DNA from: Cloacimonetes bacterium UBA3541
Lineage (GTDB): Bacteria > Cloacimonadota > Cloacimonadia > Cloacimonadales > Cloacimonadaceae
Direction: 5' to 3'
NCBI GenBank assembly: GCA_002376725.1
Contig: DFOM01000050.1
Location: 38,585 to 102,584 of the forward strand
Length of the DNA: 64,000 nucleotides
Part shown: piece by piece, positions 16,240 to 25,703 of the stretch
Numbering within the stretch: position 1 is the first letter of the stretch
Layout of the letters: every line of letters begins with the position of its first letter
Position numbers and translations under genes: made by a program
Notes under the pieces: model-generated
Told to the model about the DNA's origin: nothing
Database searches by the model: none
Seen by the model: only the letters and a program-made list of their open reading frames with translations

Positions 16240-19200
16240 ATGGCGCGATTATTCAGTAAGGATTATCATGAAAAATCAGCTTCCTGGTATTTCAATCATG
16301 TGGTAATTCCACTGGAGAATGGAGATTTAGAATACTGGCAATCCATAGATGAGAAAGGATACTATCATATTCATTTTGTCGCTACTCCCGATAAAAAAGA
16401 ATTTTTCAATACTCAACTGGATGTGGTCTATGACCCTGAAAGTCAGAGAATAATAAGTCACCATTGTCAGGAATGCAAAGATGATGAAAGCTGCAGACAT
16501 TATCTTTCCGTTCTGCGTTATGCTTATATGAATCTGAGAACAGATATATTTGAACAGCCAGCTGTAGAAACCTGCGATGGAACAGCATTACGTGGAAAAG
16601 AGAAATGGCTGGAAGTATATTCTAAAGCCGTTTTGGAGATTGAAGGTATATATTCTCCTGATACAGATAAGGTGCGTTTCTATCACGATAGCTATGAGCC
16701 ACTTAATATATCGTTATTAATGAGAATTCAGGCAGGAATTGATATAGAAGGAATAACGGAACAGGAAAAACAGGAACTGGTATCGCAGCTGGATATTTTT
16801 TCCGAGACTGAGCAGGCATTATTCAAATTTTTGAATGAGCATAAGGCTGCTTATAGCTCCAAAACAAAATATTGGTCTCTTTATAAAAAAGATTTTATTT
16901 CTGCTCTTAGTTTCTTACAATCTTTAAATGGTAAAGTTAAAGTTAGAGAAACGGATGAACCGCTCAAATTTAGTTCTGAACCCTATCCTTTAAGTTTGCG
17001 TATAGAACCTGCCGGAAAGTTAAATTATCGGGTCTATCCAATTATTATAGATGAACTTTCTGCTGTATATCCTGGTTATCCTACTTGGCTCTTTTTCCGC
17101 AATGTTGTCCGTCCAGTGTATCTTCCTTTAAGTAATGAAAGCATTAACCTGCTGTTCAATCAGGAACTATTGATTAGTGCTAAGGATCTGATTTACTGGA
17201 GCACGGTGGTGCATAAACAATTACATAAGCAGGGAATATATCTGGATTTTGATCCTTCTATAGAGCTTCCTGAGATTATTAGAACTGAACCACGAATAAA
17301 GTTCAAAGTGTTTCCTCAGGGAGATAATTATATTCTGGAAGGTAAACTGGTATATCTATCACCTTATTTAGAAGAAAGTCATAAACTGGAAATACCGCTT
17401 TCTACTATCCGATTTCAAGCACCTCTAATTCGTAGTGACTATATATCAGATGAAGAAAACGGAAATGCCTGGTTTTATATTCCACCTCACATCTTTGACC
17501 AGGCAAAAGAACTCTATGAAAAACTTCCAGAAGCTAATATGAGTAGATTGGAACAGTATTCCCAACTTATATATGAAGGAGAGAAAGGTCTGGATAAACT
17601 TCGTAAAAGTCTTTTTGATCTGGAATCACCAGATTGGGATTTAGAGATAGCTGCTGAATTGAGAGGTGATTTTATACAAAAGGTTGACCTTCAGGTGGAA
17701 ATAAAAGCCAAACGCAGTGAGGAAATAAATTGGTTCAGCTATGAAGTCTCTTATTATTATAAGGATTTAAGATTCACTTATGAAGAACTAAATCGTTTTT
17801 TCCGTTCTAAAGAAGAATTTCTACACACCAAGGACGGAAGAATCCTCTATATCGTTAATCCAGAGGTCTTTTTTGAAAGTGCCAGATTGATTAAACATAG
17901 TGAACGACTTGCCGATAATGTCTATCGTGCTAGTTTAATAGAGCTTCCCTATTATCATCGTTATATGCGAGAAAATCCAGCTTTCCGTATGTTAGGAGAT
18001 GATTTTCTTACGCAACTAGGAATTGACCTTAAGCGCGGACATATGGAACACACTGAACCTCTTCCCCTTTATCTTCAGACCGTAATGCGTGGTTATCAAA
18101 AAACTGGTTATGCTTGGATAAAGATGCTAGAGTATTATCATCTGGGAGGTATACTTGCGGATGAAATGGGTCTGGGAAAAACGATTCAAGCTTTAGCTGC
18201 CATTCAAAATGCTCCAGAAAACACTCAAAGTTTGGTAGTATGTCCTAAAACTCTGTTATATAATTGGGCTGCAGAAATAGATAAATTCCATATCAATATC
18301 CCCTATCTTATTGTAGAAGGAGATAAAGATACTCGTATCCAGCTACTTCAGAATCCAAATGTTAAACTGTTTATCATCTCTTACACCGTAGTTCTAAACG
18401 ATATTGACATTCTCAAGGATAAAAAACTTCACTGGATAATTCTGGATGAAGCTCAAAATATTAAGAATGTTAATGCCAAACGCACTTCTGCTATCAAAAA
18501 GATTTCTGCAGAACATCGCCTAGCTTTAACAGGAACTCCGGTAGAAAATAATCTCACGGAATTATGGTCTATTTATGACTTTTTAATGCCTGGCTATCTT
18601 GGCACATTGAAGCGATTTAAAAAAGAATATATTGATGATACAGAGAATGGTCCCACAAGATTAAGACGAACGGTTGCCCCATTTTTGCTTCGCAGAGTGA
18701 AAAAAGAAGTACTGCTGGAATTGCCAGATAAACAGGAACAGGTCTCCTGGTGCAAACTCCATCCTGTGCAGGAAAAGCTTTATTTACAAATGATAGATGT
18801 AGTCCAAAAAAAACTTCTGCACGGTCCTGAAGCAGCACAGTTAAACTTTGTAAATGTCCTGGCAGCTTTGACTAAATTACGTCAGATATGCAATCATCCT
18901 CATCTTGCAGACCCGGATATTCTTCCTAAACCAGAAGCTTCTGCAAAACTGGAATTGTTGATAGAACTGGTTGAAGATGCTATGGGAAGCGGGCACAAAA
19001 TCCTGGTCTTTTCACAATTTGTTCAAATGTTAAAAATCATACGGCAAATATTTAATGATATGAACATTAAATATGCCTATATGGATGGTAGAAGCAAGAA
19101 TAGATTGAAGGAAGTGCAAAGATTTGAGAACGATCCTGAACTTCAGTTATTCTTAATTAGTCTCAAGACTGGTGGAACAGGTCTGAATCTTACCGCAGCA

Positions 19201-19449
19201 GATACCGTTATCCTTTATGACCCTTGGTGGAATCCTATGGTAGAAAATCAAGCTATAGATCGCACTCATAGGATTGGTCAGACGCAGAAAGTGCAGGTAT
19301 ATCGTTTAATCACTAAAGGCACGGTAGAGGAAAAGATTATGAATCTTCAGCAGCATAAGTTACAACTTTTTGATGAAGTGGTTTCGGATAACAAAAAATT
19401 ATTATCTAGTCTCACTCCAGATGAAATCCGCGACCTATTTACTTACTAA
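16240..19449 (+). CDS. SNF2-family helicase-like ATPase with N-terminal SWIM-type zinc motif
   Basis: This is a 1069-residue double-stranded-DNA translocase-like protein. A SWIM-like metal motif lies near residues 72-90 (HCQECKDDESCRHYL). The middle is a long beta-rich family-specific region. The ATPase core shows GGILADEMGLGKTIQ (about 633-648), the SNF2 form of motif II as DEAQ (about 736) and LALTGTPVENNL. The C-terminal helicase lobe has ILVFSQF, LKTGGTGLNLTAAD, DPWWNP and DRTHRIGQ. Bacterial SNF2 proteins remodel or recycle protein-DNA complexes. No methyltransferase or nuclease partner adjoins it, so this looks like the housekeeping HepA-like type. TTGACA at 16182 and an AGAGGAA ribosome-binding site precede it. 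Confidence 0.92.
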   Translation: MARLFSKDYHEKSASWYFNHVVIPLENGDLEYWQSIDEKGYYHIHFVATPDKKEFFNTQLDVVYDPESQRIISHHCQECKDDESCRHYLSVLRYAYMNLRTDIFEQPAVETCDGTALRGKEKWLEVYSKAVLEIEGIYSPDTDKVRFYHDSYEPLNISLLMRIQAGIDIEGITEQEKQELVSQLDIFSETEQALFKFLNEHKAAYSSKTKYWSLYKKDFISALSFLQSLNGKVKVRETDEPLKFSSEPYPLSLRIEPAGKLNYRVYPIIIDELSAVYPGYPTWLFFRNVVRPVYLPLSNESINLLFNQELLISAKDLIYWSTVVHKQLHKQGIYLDFDPSIELPEIIRTEPRIKFKVFPQGDNYILEGKLVYLSPYLEESHKLEIPLSTIRFQAPLIRSDYISDEENGNAWFYIPPHIFDQAKELYEKLPEANMSRLEQYSQLIYEGEKGLDKLRKSLFDLESPDWDLEIAAELRGDFIQKVDLQVEIKAKRSEEINWFSYEVSYYYKDLRFTYEELNRFFRSKEEFLHTKDGRILYIVNPEVFFESARLIKHSERLADNVYRASLIELPYYHRYMRENPAFRMLGDDFLTQLGIDLKRGHMEHTEPLPLYLQTVMRGYQKTGYAWIKMLEYYHLGGILADEMGLGKTIQALAAIQNAPENTQSLVVCPKTLLYNWAAEIDKFHINIPYLIVEGDKDTRIQLLQNPNVKLFIISYTVVLNDIDILKDKKLHWIILDEAQNIKNVNAKRTSAIKKISAEHRLALTGTPVENNLTELWSIYDFLMPGYLGTLKRFKKEYIDDTENGPTRLRRTVAPFLLRRVKKEVLLELPDKQEQVSWCKLHPVQEKLYLQMIDVVQKKLLHGPEAAQLNFVNVLAALTKLRQICNHPHLADPDILPKPEASAKLELLIELVEDAMGSGHKILVFSQFVQMLKIIRQIFNDMNIKYAYMDGRSKNRLKEVQRFENDPELQLFLISLKTGGTGLNLTAADTVILYDPWWNPMVENQAIDRTHRIGQTQKVQVYRLITKGTVEEKIMNLQQHKLQLFDEVVSDNKKLLSSLTPDEIRDLFTY

Positions 19450-19519
19450 ATTTCCCTTGACATTTTGCTGTTTGAAAAGCCATTGACATTGTAGGTTAAA
19501 GGAATAAAAAGGAGAAAAG

Positions 19520-20332
19520 ATGATAACCATTGACTGGAAGGAAAGATTGACTAAGGATACTGCGGATTATGTGGAAAATAAGCTCCCGAATAATGACTAT
19601 GACTTTGAGATTATCTATAATGCCTATCCTGAACGAGTCAATGGTAAGATCCCGAATGAAGTAATTGTCTTCGTTGCCAATGCTTTAGCTAACAAAATAG
19701 GGAAAAAACACGCCCAGTTTATTCCTTTTTATAAATATCTCTGGGAAAAGAAAGGAGAGAACGGAAAGCTAGCTTTCTGCATCATTTTAAGTAAACTAGT
19801 AGCTAAAAATCCAGATCTGTATTTGCCTATATTGGATAATGCCATCAATACTGCTTCAGAAAATGACCTTGTTACCTTGTTGGAAAAAGTGATGCTTCCT
19901 CAATTGAGAAAAAACCCTAACCGGTTTTTGCCTCAGGTCTATAAATGGACTGCTTCCCATAAAGAGAAAATACGCAAACGGGCTATAGATCTGCTGATAA
20001 AATTGATGAAAAAAGACCCTCACTTAATTGATGATATTGTTCAGCACTTCCTCAATCAATGGTATCATCCTTTAGGCGATCTGGCAAAGAATCATATCAC
20101 TCTGCTTAAAGCTGTAGCTAAATTAAATCCAGATACTTATTTAAATATCTGGCGTCAATTTGATATGAGCAGAGATCCTCAAATAGCAGAATTGCTATGC
20201 AATTCTATTACTTTTTATCATCCAGAGATAGACCAAACTGTTGAGCGATGGACCAAAAGTGGTAATGCAAGATTGAAAAAAACTGCTTTAGCAGCACAAA
20301 AACTGCTACAAAAAAAGAAATCTCAAAAATAA
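19520..20332 (+). CDS. HEAT/alkylation-repair-like helical repeat protein, function unknown
   Basis: I do not recognise a specific family. The 270-residue protein is almost wholly predicted helix, with repeated units such as LPQLRKNPNRFLPQVYKWT, IRKRAIDLLIKLMKKDPHL and LLKAVAKLNPDTYLNIW. Spacing and hydrophobic pattern suggest HEAT-like alpha-solenoid repeats, as in protein scaffolds and AlkD-type DNA glycosylases. The C-terminus is strongly basic and there is no signal peptide. AAAAGGAGAAAAG precedes the ATG. Two TTGACA boxes lie 26 bases apart upstream (19457, 19483). It is followed one base later by greA and heads a tightly packed run of genes to nadD. Confidence 0.6.
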   Translation: MITIDWKERLTKDTADYVENKLPNNDYDFEIIYNAYPERVNGKIPNEVIVFVANALANKIGKKHAQFIPFYKYLWEKKGENGKLAFCIILSKLVAKNPDLYLPILDNAINTASENDLVTLLEKVMLPQLRKNPNRFLPQVYKWTASHKEKIRKRAIDLLIKLMKKDPHLIDDIVQHFLNQWYHPLGDLAKNHITLLKAVAKLNPDTYLNIWRQFDMSRDPQIAELLCNSITFYHPEIDQTVERWTKSGNARLKKTALAAQKLLQKKKSQK

Positions 20333-20333
20333 T

Positions 20334-20813
20334 ATGGACTTAAGCGCTTTAATTACTCAAGAGGGTATGGATAAACTTCAGAGACGTATTCAAGATTTGC
20401 TAAGAGAAAGACCAGCAGTTATAAAAGCTGTAGCTATTGCAAGAGAATATGGCGATTTAAGCGAAAATGCTGAATATAAATCTGCTCGTGAAAGACAGCG
20501 TCAAATTGATACAGAGCTAGATTATTTAAGAAGAAGGGCAGCACATTTAAAGGTTATAGATATCAATAGCATTCCCAAAGATAGAGTTCGTTTTGGTGCT
20601 ATTTGTCGTATCCGGGATACGGCAAATGGTGATGAAATCATTTATCAAATAATTGGGGCAGAAGAAATAAACTTCTTTGAAAAAGAGGGAATACAACCTG
20701 TTTCGGTGTTATCACCTATAGGAAACAGCCTTTTAGGAAAGCAGGTGGGAGATAAAGTAGTGGTAGATGCTCCGATGGGAGAACGCATTTTAGAGATATT
20801 GGAAATTTCGTAA
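20334..20813 (+). CDS. greA: Transcription elongation factor GreA
   Basis: This is a 159-residue Gre factor that rescues backtracked RNA polymerase by stimulating transcript cleavage. The N-terminal coiled coil carries the tip motif GDLSENAEYKSARERQ (about residues 42-57), including the acidic residues that reach the polymerase active site. The C-terminal FKBP-like domain has SPIGNSLLGKQVGDKVVVDAP. It begins one base after the HEAT-like gene stop, and the aminopeptidase gene follows after 15 bases. Length and domain order are normal. Confidence 0.95.
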   Translation: MDLSALITQEGMDKLQRRIQDLLRERPAVIKAVAIAREYGDLSENAEYKSARERQRQIDTELDYLRRRAAHLKVIDINSIPKDRVRFGAICRIRDTANGDEIIYQIIGAEEINFFEKEGIQPVSVLSPIGNSLLGKQVGDKVVVDAPMGERILEILEIS

Positions 20814-20828
20814 ATATAGGGAGATATA

Positions 20829-22244
20829 ATGAAAGCGAAGAAAGAACAAGCTAAACAATTGCTTTATGAGCGTAAGAACTTTTGGAAAGAGGCTTCTACA
20901 GAAGAGGTTAAGCGAGCTTTTGATTTTGCCGTGCCCTACAAGGATTTTCTTAATAAATGCAAAACAGAAAGAGAAACGGTTCAATGGACAGAAGAGTTGC
21001 TTAAAGCTAGTAAATTTAAATCTCTTCCTGCATCTAAACAAAGCAAAAGGGTTTACTCCGTTTTCCGTAATAAAACCATTGCAATGGCGGTATTAGGTTC
21101 CGAACCTCTAAGTGCTGGTTTTAATATGGTAGCAGCTCATATAGATGCTCCAAGAGTGGATTTAAAACAAAATCCTTTATATGAAGATAAATCTAGTGCA
21201 ACTGCCTGTATGAAAACTCATTATTATGGTGGTATAAAGAAATATCAATGGGTTTCCACTCCTTTGGCACTTCATGGCATAATCATTAGAACTGATGGAA
21301 CTATTCTTAATATCTCTATAGGAGAAAATGAGGATGAACCTGTATTTATCATTCCTGATCTATTACCTCATTTAGCAAGAAAAGAACAGTATACCAAGAC
21401 CTTAGGTGAAGCAATTAGTGCCTCAAATATGAATCTTATCTTTTCAGGTATGATGGAACCTAAAACAGAAGAGAAGGAAGCGCTAAAATTATATGCTTTG
21501 CAACTTCTTAATCAGAGATATGGAATTCAGGAAAAGGATTTCATTTCTGCTGAATTGGAACTGGTTCCTGCCACGCCAGCAAGAGATGCAGGAATGGATT
21601 CTTCTATGATAGTAAGTTATGGACAGGATGATAGAATCTGTGCTTATACTGGATTACAAGCTCTGATTTCAGCTATGGAAAATAAACCCAAAAGAACAAT
21701 GATAGTTTACTTCTCGGATAAAGAAGAAGTTGGTAGTCAGGGCAATACCGGTGCTCAATCTGTCTTTTTACAAGATTTTATTGCCGCCTTACTTGCTCAT
21801 AATGGCGAATCAGATAGCAGCTCTAATCTAAGAAAGACCTTTATAAATTCGCGTGTCCTTTCAGGAGATGTTACAGCTGCAGTGGATCCAAATTATCCTA
21901 ATGTTCATGAATTACAAAATGCGGTTATATTTAATTATGGAGTAGGTATCTCCAAATTTACCGGAAGTGGTGGTAAAAGCGGATGCAATGATGCTAATGC
22001 AGAATTTGTAGCTGAGATTATTAGAATTTTTGACCAAGCTGGAGTTTTCTGGCAAATGGGAGAACTGGGTAAAGTGGATGAAGGTGGTGGAGGTACCATT
22101 GCCTATATTCTGGCTAATCTTGGTGCAGAAGTAGTGGATTGTGGAACTGGTCTAATGGGAATGCATTCGCTTTATGAACTTTCCAGTAAAGCTGATTTAT
22201 ATTCCACTTATGCTGGTTATCAAGCTTTTCTAATCTCTCAATGA
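20829..22244 (+). CDS. M18-family aminopeptidase
   Basis: This is a 471-residue zinc aminopeptidase of the aspartyl-aminopeptidase type, removing N-terminal residues from peptides in the cytoplasm. M18 metal-site motifs are present in order: AAHIDAPRVDLK (about residues 100-111), DAGMDSSMIVSYGQDD, the catalytic acidic pair in YFSDKEEVGSQGNTGAQS, and the C-terminal MHSLYELSSKAD. An AGGGAGATATA ribosome-binding site lies between it and greA. It resembles the probable M18 aminopeptidase 1 of Thermotogae and clostridia in length and sequence style. Peptide turnover fits an organism that feeds on amino acids. Confidence 0.92.
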   Translation: MKAKKEQAKQLLYERKNFWKEASTEEVKRAFDFAVPYKDFLNKCKTERETVQWTEELLKASKFKSLPASKQSKRVYSVFRNKTIAMAVLGSEPLSAGFNMVAAHIDAPRVDLKQNPLYEDKSSATACMKTHYYGGIKKYQWVSTPLALHGIIIRTDGTILNISIGENEDEPVFIIPDLLPHLARKEQYTKTLGEAISASNMNLIFSGMMEPKTEEKEALKLYALQLLNQRYGIQEKDFISAELELVPATPARDAGMDSSMIVSYGQDDRICAYTGLQALISAMENKPKRTMIVYFSDKEEVGSQGNTGAQSVFLQDFIAALLAHNGESDSSSNLRKTFINSRVLSGDVTAAVDPNYPNVHELQNAVIFNYGVGISKFTGSGGKSGCNDANAEFVAEIIRIFDQAGVFWQMGELGKVDEGGGGTIAYILANLGAEVVDCGTGLMGMHSLYELSSKADLYSTYAGYQAFLISQ

Positions 22245-22278
22245 TTATTATATTATTAGATAGTTAAAGGAGGTTAAG

Positions 22279-23562
22279 ATGAAAAAAACAACTATCATTT
22301 TACTGTCCGCTTTAATGCTTATACTCAGTTCTTGCGTTAGTAATAAAACTTTTAAAGCTCAAGAAGAAAAAGTTCAGATTATGGAAGCTCGGCAAAACAA
22401 TCAGGATGTTCAGTTAGAGATGATAAATAAAGAATTAGCTAATAATAGAGAAAAAATAAGTAATATTATGGTTCAACTGAATGTTATAACTCAACAACTA
22501 CCTGATATTGATAGCTTGAAACATATTACCAATCAATCCGCTACTCTTATTGCGGAGCTACAGAATCAAATAAGTCAAATAAATGAGCAAGTAACCGAAG
22601 TTATGAATAGCATAAACTCTTTGGATACCCGTATGGCTCAATTATATAATGATACAAATGAGATTATTGATGCTTACGCTGACTACCTAAAACAAATGAA
22701 AGATGCTCAAAAGAATATGGCAACAAAGGAAGAAGTGGCAAACCTGATAGCGAAAACTACAGCCTGGTCAGAAAATCTGATTCAGTTAACCAGTCAGGTG
22801 GAAGCTTTATCCTCTCAATTAACTGAACAACAATCTTTAGTAGCTGAACTGATGACACTACAGAGTAAGATTGCTTCTTCTGAACAGGAAAGCAAAGAAA
22901 TTGAAAATGAAATTACCAGAATTAGTGAAGCTCTTGCCGAACAAGAAACCATCAAGCAGGAACTAACTACTATACATCAATCCCTCATATCAACTCAGAA
23001 GGATTTAGCTTCTCTGCAAGATGAACTAAGTAAAATAAAGAGTTCTCAACCAGCAACCTCTTCTGAAGTAAATGACCTTCGTGCAAGAGTGCTGGCTATC
23101 AGTAAGGACTTGGATACTTTAACTTCCGATTTACAGTTAGTTATAGCCCAGGAAAGAGCAAAAGCAGAAAAACATCGTAATGAAACTCAAGAAAAACAAT
23201 ATAAAATAGCCTTGCAGGAATATAATAAAGGCAACTATGAAAAGTCTATTATCCTGTTTGAAGAATTTCTAAAGAACTATCCTAATTCTGAACTTGCTCC
23301 TAATGCACATTACTGGATAGGCGAAAACTATTATAGTGCAAAGAATTACCCTAAAGCCTTGCGAGAATTCCAGTATGTAGTTTCTCAATATCCAGGACAT
23401 CAAAAAGCTTGGGATGCACAATTGAAAATAGGACTCACTTATTACCAGATGAATGACCTAAAATCTGCTTATCAGGAATTGATGATTATCAAAAATCAAA
23501 ATCCCGCTTATCCTCAGATGCCTATAGTGGATAAGTATCTGAGCAAGCTTAAAGATGTCTAA
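22279..23562 (+). CDS. Coiled-coil lipoprotein with C-terminal CpoB/YbgF-like TPR domain
   Basis: This is a 427-residue lipoprotein with signal and lipobox LSSC at Cys19. Residues about 30-300 are a long, Gln/Glu-rich coiled coil with heptad-like pattern (ISQINEQVTEVMNSINSL and similar). The last 120 residues are TPR repeats typical of CpoB/YbgF: YKIALQEYNKGNYEKSI, LAPNAHYWIGENYYSAKNY and PKALREFQYVVSQYPG. CpoB coordinates peptidoglycan synthesis with outer-membrane constriction. The much longer coiled coil here suggests a spacer across the periplasm. It has a strong AAAGGAGG site and overlaps the next gene by 8 bases. Confidence 0.82.
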   Translation: MKKTTIILLSALMLILSSCVSNKTFKAQEEKVQIMEARQNNQDVQLEMINKELANNREKISNIMVQLNVITQQLPDIDSLKHITNQSATLIAELQNQISQINEQVTEVMNSINSLDTRMAQLYNDTNEIIDAYADYLKQMKDAQKNMATKEEVANLIAKTTAWSENLIQLTSQVEALSSQLTEQQSLVAELMTLQSKIASSEQESKEIENEITRISEALAEQETIKQELTTIHQSLISTQKDLASLQDELSKIKSSQPATSSEVNDLRARVLAISKDLDTLTSDLQLVIAQERAKAEKHRNETQEKQYKIALQEYNKGNYEKSIILFEEFLKNYPNSELAPNAHYWIGENYYSAKNYPKALREFQYVVSQYPGHQKAWDAQLKIGLTYYQMNDLKSAYQELMIIKNQNPAYPQMPIVDKYLSKLKDV

Positions 23563-24139
23563 AATAGCGCTGATAATAATTATTGCTTTGATGGGTTTCT
23601 GTCTATTTGCAGAAACCCATTATCCAATCGCCGAACCTGAAATTATTAGTTCTCAGATAGTAAACCTCATAGATATCTCCGAACCAATTTTTCTTGATAT
23701 CCAAGCTGGAGATTTCACCTCCAGTCTAGAATATCATATCAGACATATGCTTCTGGAAAAAGGTGCTGATATCCGGGAATTGAATTCGGTTTATACTCCT
23801 TATTATCTTGCTTCTTTACCCGATTCACTGCAAAAAACTTTACTGCCTCTCTCATTATCTAAAGCACATTTGATAGAAATTTCTATGGAATTAACTAGCA
23901 CTAAGGCAGAAACTAAAAAATTCCTCAGTTATTACAGTGAACGCTATCCTCTCTATAATTTTCAGATAAGACAAATAGAGCTTCCCTCCTATAAGCTTCT
24001 TAAAGTAGATAACCTAAGTTTTGCTGATACTAAATTGCGTTCCAGTAGTTCCAATATAACCTCTCTTAAATGGTTTGAACCTCTGTTGGCTGTAACCGCT
24101 ATATCTTCAATAATTTATCTGCTCTGGACTATTGAATAA
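23555..24139 (+). CDS. Exported or membrane-anchored protein of unknown function
   Basis: I do not recognise a family. The 194-residue product has an N-terminal signal sequence (MSKIALIIIIALMGFCLFAE), a mixed-composition middle of about 140 residues, and a C-terminal hydrophobic segment (WFEPLLAVTAISSIIYLLW), so it is probably anchored in the inner membrane with the domain outside. The middle has a strand-helix pattern with ADIRELNSVYTPYYLASL and no catalytic motif. It is encoded between two TPR lipoproteins, overlapping the first by 8 bases and followed after 9 bases by the second, so it is probably part of the same envelope function. Confidence 0.6.
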   Translation: MSKIALIIIIALMGFCLFAETHYPIAEPEIISSQIVNLIDISEPIFLDIQAGDFTSSLEYHIRHMLLEKGADIRELNSVYTPYYLASLPDSLQKTLLPLSLSKAHLIEISMELTSTKAETKKFLSYYSERYPLYNFQIRQIELPSYKLLKVDNLSFADTKLRSSSSNITSLKWFEPLLAVTAISSIIYLLWTIE

Positions 24140-24148
24140 GGTAATATT

Positions 24149-24871
24149 ATGAATAAAATACTCACTATTTTACTTGCAGTTCTGATGTTAATAACCGCTT
24201 GCTCCTCAAATAAAACTGTACTCACTACCGAAGAAAAACTTGCCTTAGCAGATCAGCTCTATGCTAAAGGGAAATATACCCGAGCTGCAGAACTGTATGC
24301 TCAGGTCTATTTAGACCGTATTTCCACTTCTTCTGCTTATGCACTCCTGAGAGAAGCAGATTGTTACTTTAAGGTAAATCGCTTTGCTGACGCTTATGCC
24401 GCCTATCAAGAATACATTATTAACTTTCCTAATTATCCAGAAGTTAGCACTGCTCTTTTTCGTTCTGCCGTTTGTCTTTACGAACAATCTTTAGCTCCTC
24501 AATTTGACCAAACGGAAACTTTAAGCGCCATTGAAGCCTTTGAAAAATTTAAAGCAAAATATCCAGATGACCCTCTTTGTGAGGAGGCTGATAAATATAT
24601 CCAGAAAGCAAAATATAAATTAACGGAAAAGAAATTTCATATCGGCTACACTTACTATAAAATGAAAGATTATAGTGCTGCTCTGATGTATTTTAAAGAA
24701 ATTATAGACGAGGGTAATACAAATAGCTTGGACCGGCAATCTCTCTATTATACTACTCTAATTCTCCATAAACAAAAGCAAGATGACCAAGCTCGCATTT
24801 ATTATAACGCTCTCAAAGCTAAATATCCCGGTTCTAAAGAAACCAAAAAACTGGCTAAATATTTCCAATGA
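24149..24871 (+). CDS. BamD/YfiO-like TPR lipoprotein
   Basis: This is a 240-residue lipoprotein with lipobox ITAC at Cys18 and five TPR-like units, including YAKGKYTRAAELYAQVYLD, YAAYQEYIINFPNYPEV and YKMKDYSAALMYFKEI. Length, lipid anchor and TPR phase match the outer-membrane assembly lipoprotein BamD, which supports BamA in inserting beta-barrel proteins. Other TPR lipoproteins of the CpoB type share these traits, so BamD is likely rather than certain. Its last 4 bases overlap the nadD start (ATGA), coupling the two. Confidence 0.75.
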   Translation: MNKILTILLAVLMLITACSSNKTVLTTEEKLALADQLYAKGKYTRAAELYAQVYLDRISTSSAYALLREADCYFKVNRFADAYAAYQEYIINFPNYPEVSTALFRSAVCLYEQSLAPQFDQTETLSAIEAFEKFKAKYPDDPLCEEADKYIQKAKYKLTEKKFHIGYTYYKMKDYSAALMYFKEIIDEGNTNSLDRQSLYYTTLILHKQKQDDQARIYYNALKAKYPGSKETKKLAKYFQ

Positions 24872-25449
24872 GCAAACTGGCTTTATTGGGTGGAAGCTTT
24901 GACCCCATCCATAATGGACACCTGCATATAGCCAGAGGAATACTTCATTCGCAATTAGTAGAAAGTGTAATATTTCTACCGAATGCCAATCATAATTTTA
25001 AAAAAGACGATATTGTGCTGGATTTCAATTCTCGTTATAAACTCGTGAAAGAAGTTATAGAACCTGGTATGCAGGTCTGGGATGACGATGCAAAAGGGTC
25101 TGGATATACTGCTGATTTATTAAAACGATTATATAAAAAATATCCTGAACATCAATTCTTTTGGGTCATAGGCTCGGATAATCTGGCTTCTCTTTCGCGT
25201 TGGCATAATTATGAATGGTTAAAAGAAAATGTACAGTTTCTAATTATTCCCCGTCCTGGCTATACTCTTATTCCAGAAGTTCTACAAGAAATTAAGTATC
25301 AGGTAATGAATATTACTCCCATTGATATATCATCAACTCAAATCCGAAATAATATCGCTGCTGGATTATCCATTAAAGGTCTAGTACCGGATTCTATTCT
25401 AGAAGAAGTATTGAACCTGTATAAGCCTCTATTAGTCCATCACACTTAA
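24868..25449 (+). CDS. nadD: Nicotinate-nucleotide adenylyltransferase
   Basis: This 193-residue enzyme joins nicotinate mononucleotide and ATP to form deamido-NAD, a step in NAD synthesis. The nucleotidyltransferase signature GGSFDPIHNGH (about residues 8-18) contains the HxGH-type histidines, and the C-terminal ISSTQIR supplies the second ATP-binding motif. The middle WVIGSDNLASLSRWHNYEWL matches the NadD substrate region. It ends the plus-strand gene run that begins with the HEAT-like protein. About 250 bases without a gene follow, containing a hairpin. Confidence 0.95.
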   Translation: MSKLALLGGSFDPIHNGHLHIARGILHSQLVESVIFLPNANHNFKKDDIVLDFNSRYKLVKEVIEPGMQVWDDDAKGSGYTADLLKRLYKKYPEHQFFWVIGSDNLASLSRWHNYEWLKENVQFLIIPRPGYTLIPEVLQEIKYQVMNITPIDISSTQIRNNIAAGLSIKGLVPDSILEEVLNLYKPLLVHHT

Positions 25450-25629
25450 TTATTTAAATCTAATTGATTATAAATAACAATTTAGCGGTTGGGGAAAAGT
25501 CCATTTTAGCTTGTTAAATGATTAAATTGATATTATCTAATATATATACTGTTAGCTAGTGGATATATAACTATCTTCTTTGAATGTCCTATTTACTTTT
25601 CTTTCAGTAAGATATAATGTCTATCCTTA

Positions 25630-25670
25630 CTCTCCCTTGGCTCTTGCTTGCGTTATTAGCTAAGGGAGAG
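25630..25670 (+). repeat. Stable hairpin between nadD and the convergent pseudokinase gene
   Basis: A 13-bp stem CTCTCCCTTGGCT / AGCTAAGGGAGAG, with one G-U pair in plus-strand RNA, encloses a 15-base loop. There is no T run on either side, so it is not a standard intrinsic terminator. It lies between convergent genes and could still act as a transcription or 3'-end stabilising structure. Confidence 0.6.
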
Positions 25671-25703
25671 ACAGTTAAGAGACAAGAGACATATATATGA
25701 GTT

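Noticed and set aside
25630..25670. Hairpin as a rho-independent terminator for nadD or the pseudokinase gene
   Set aside because: The stem is strong, but neither strand has a T run after it, and the loop is long, so it is listed only as a hairpin.
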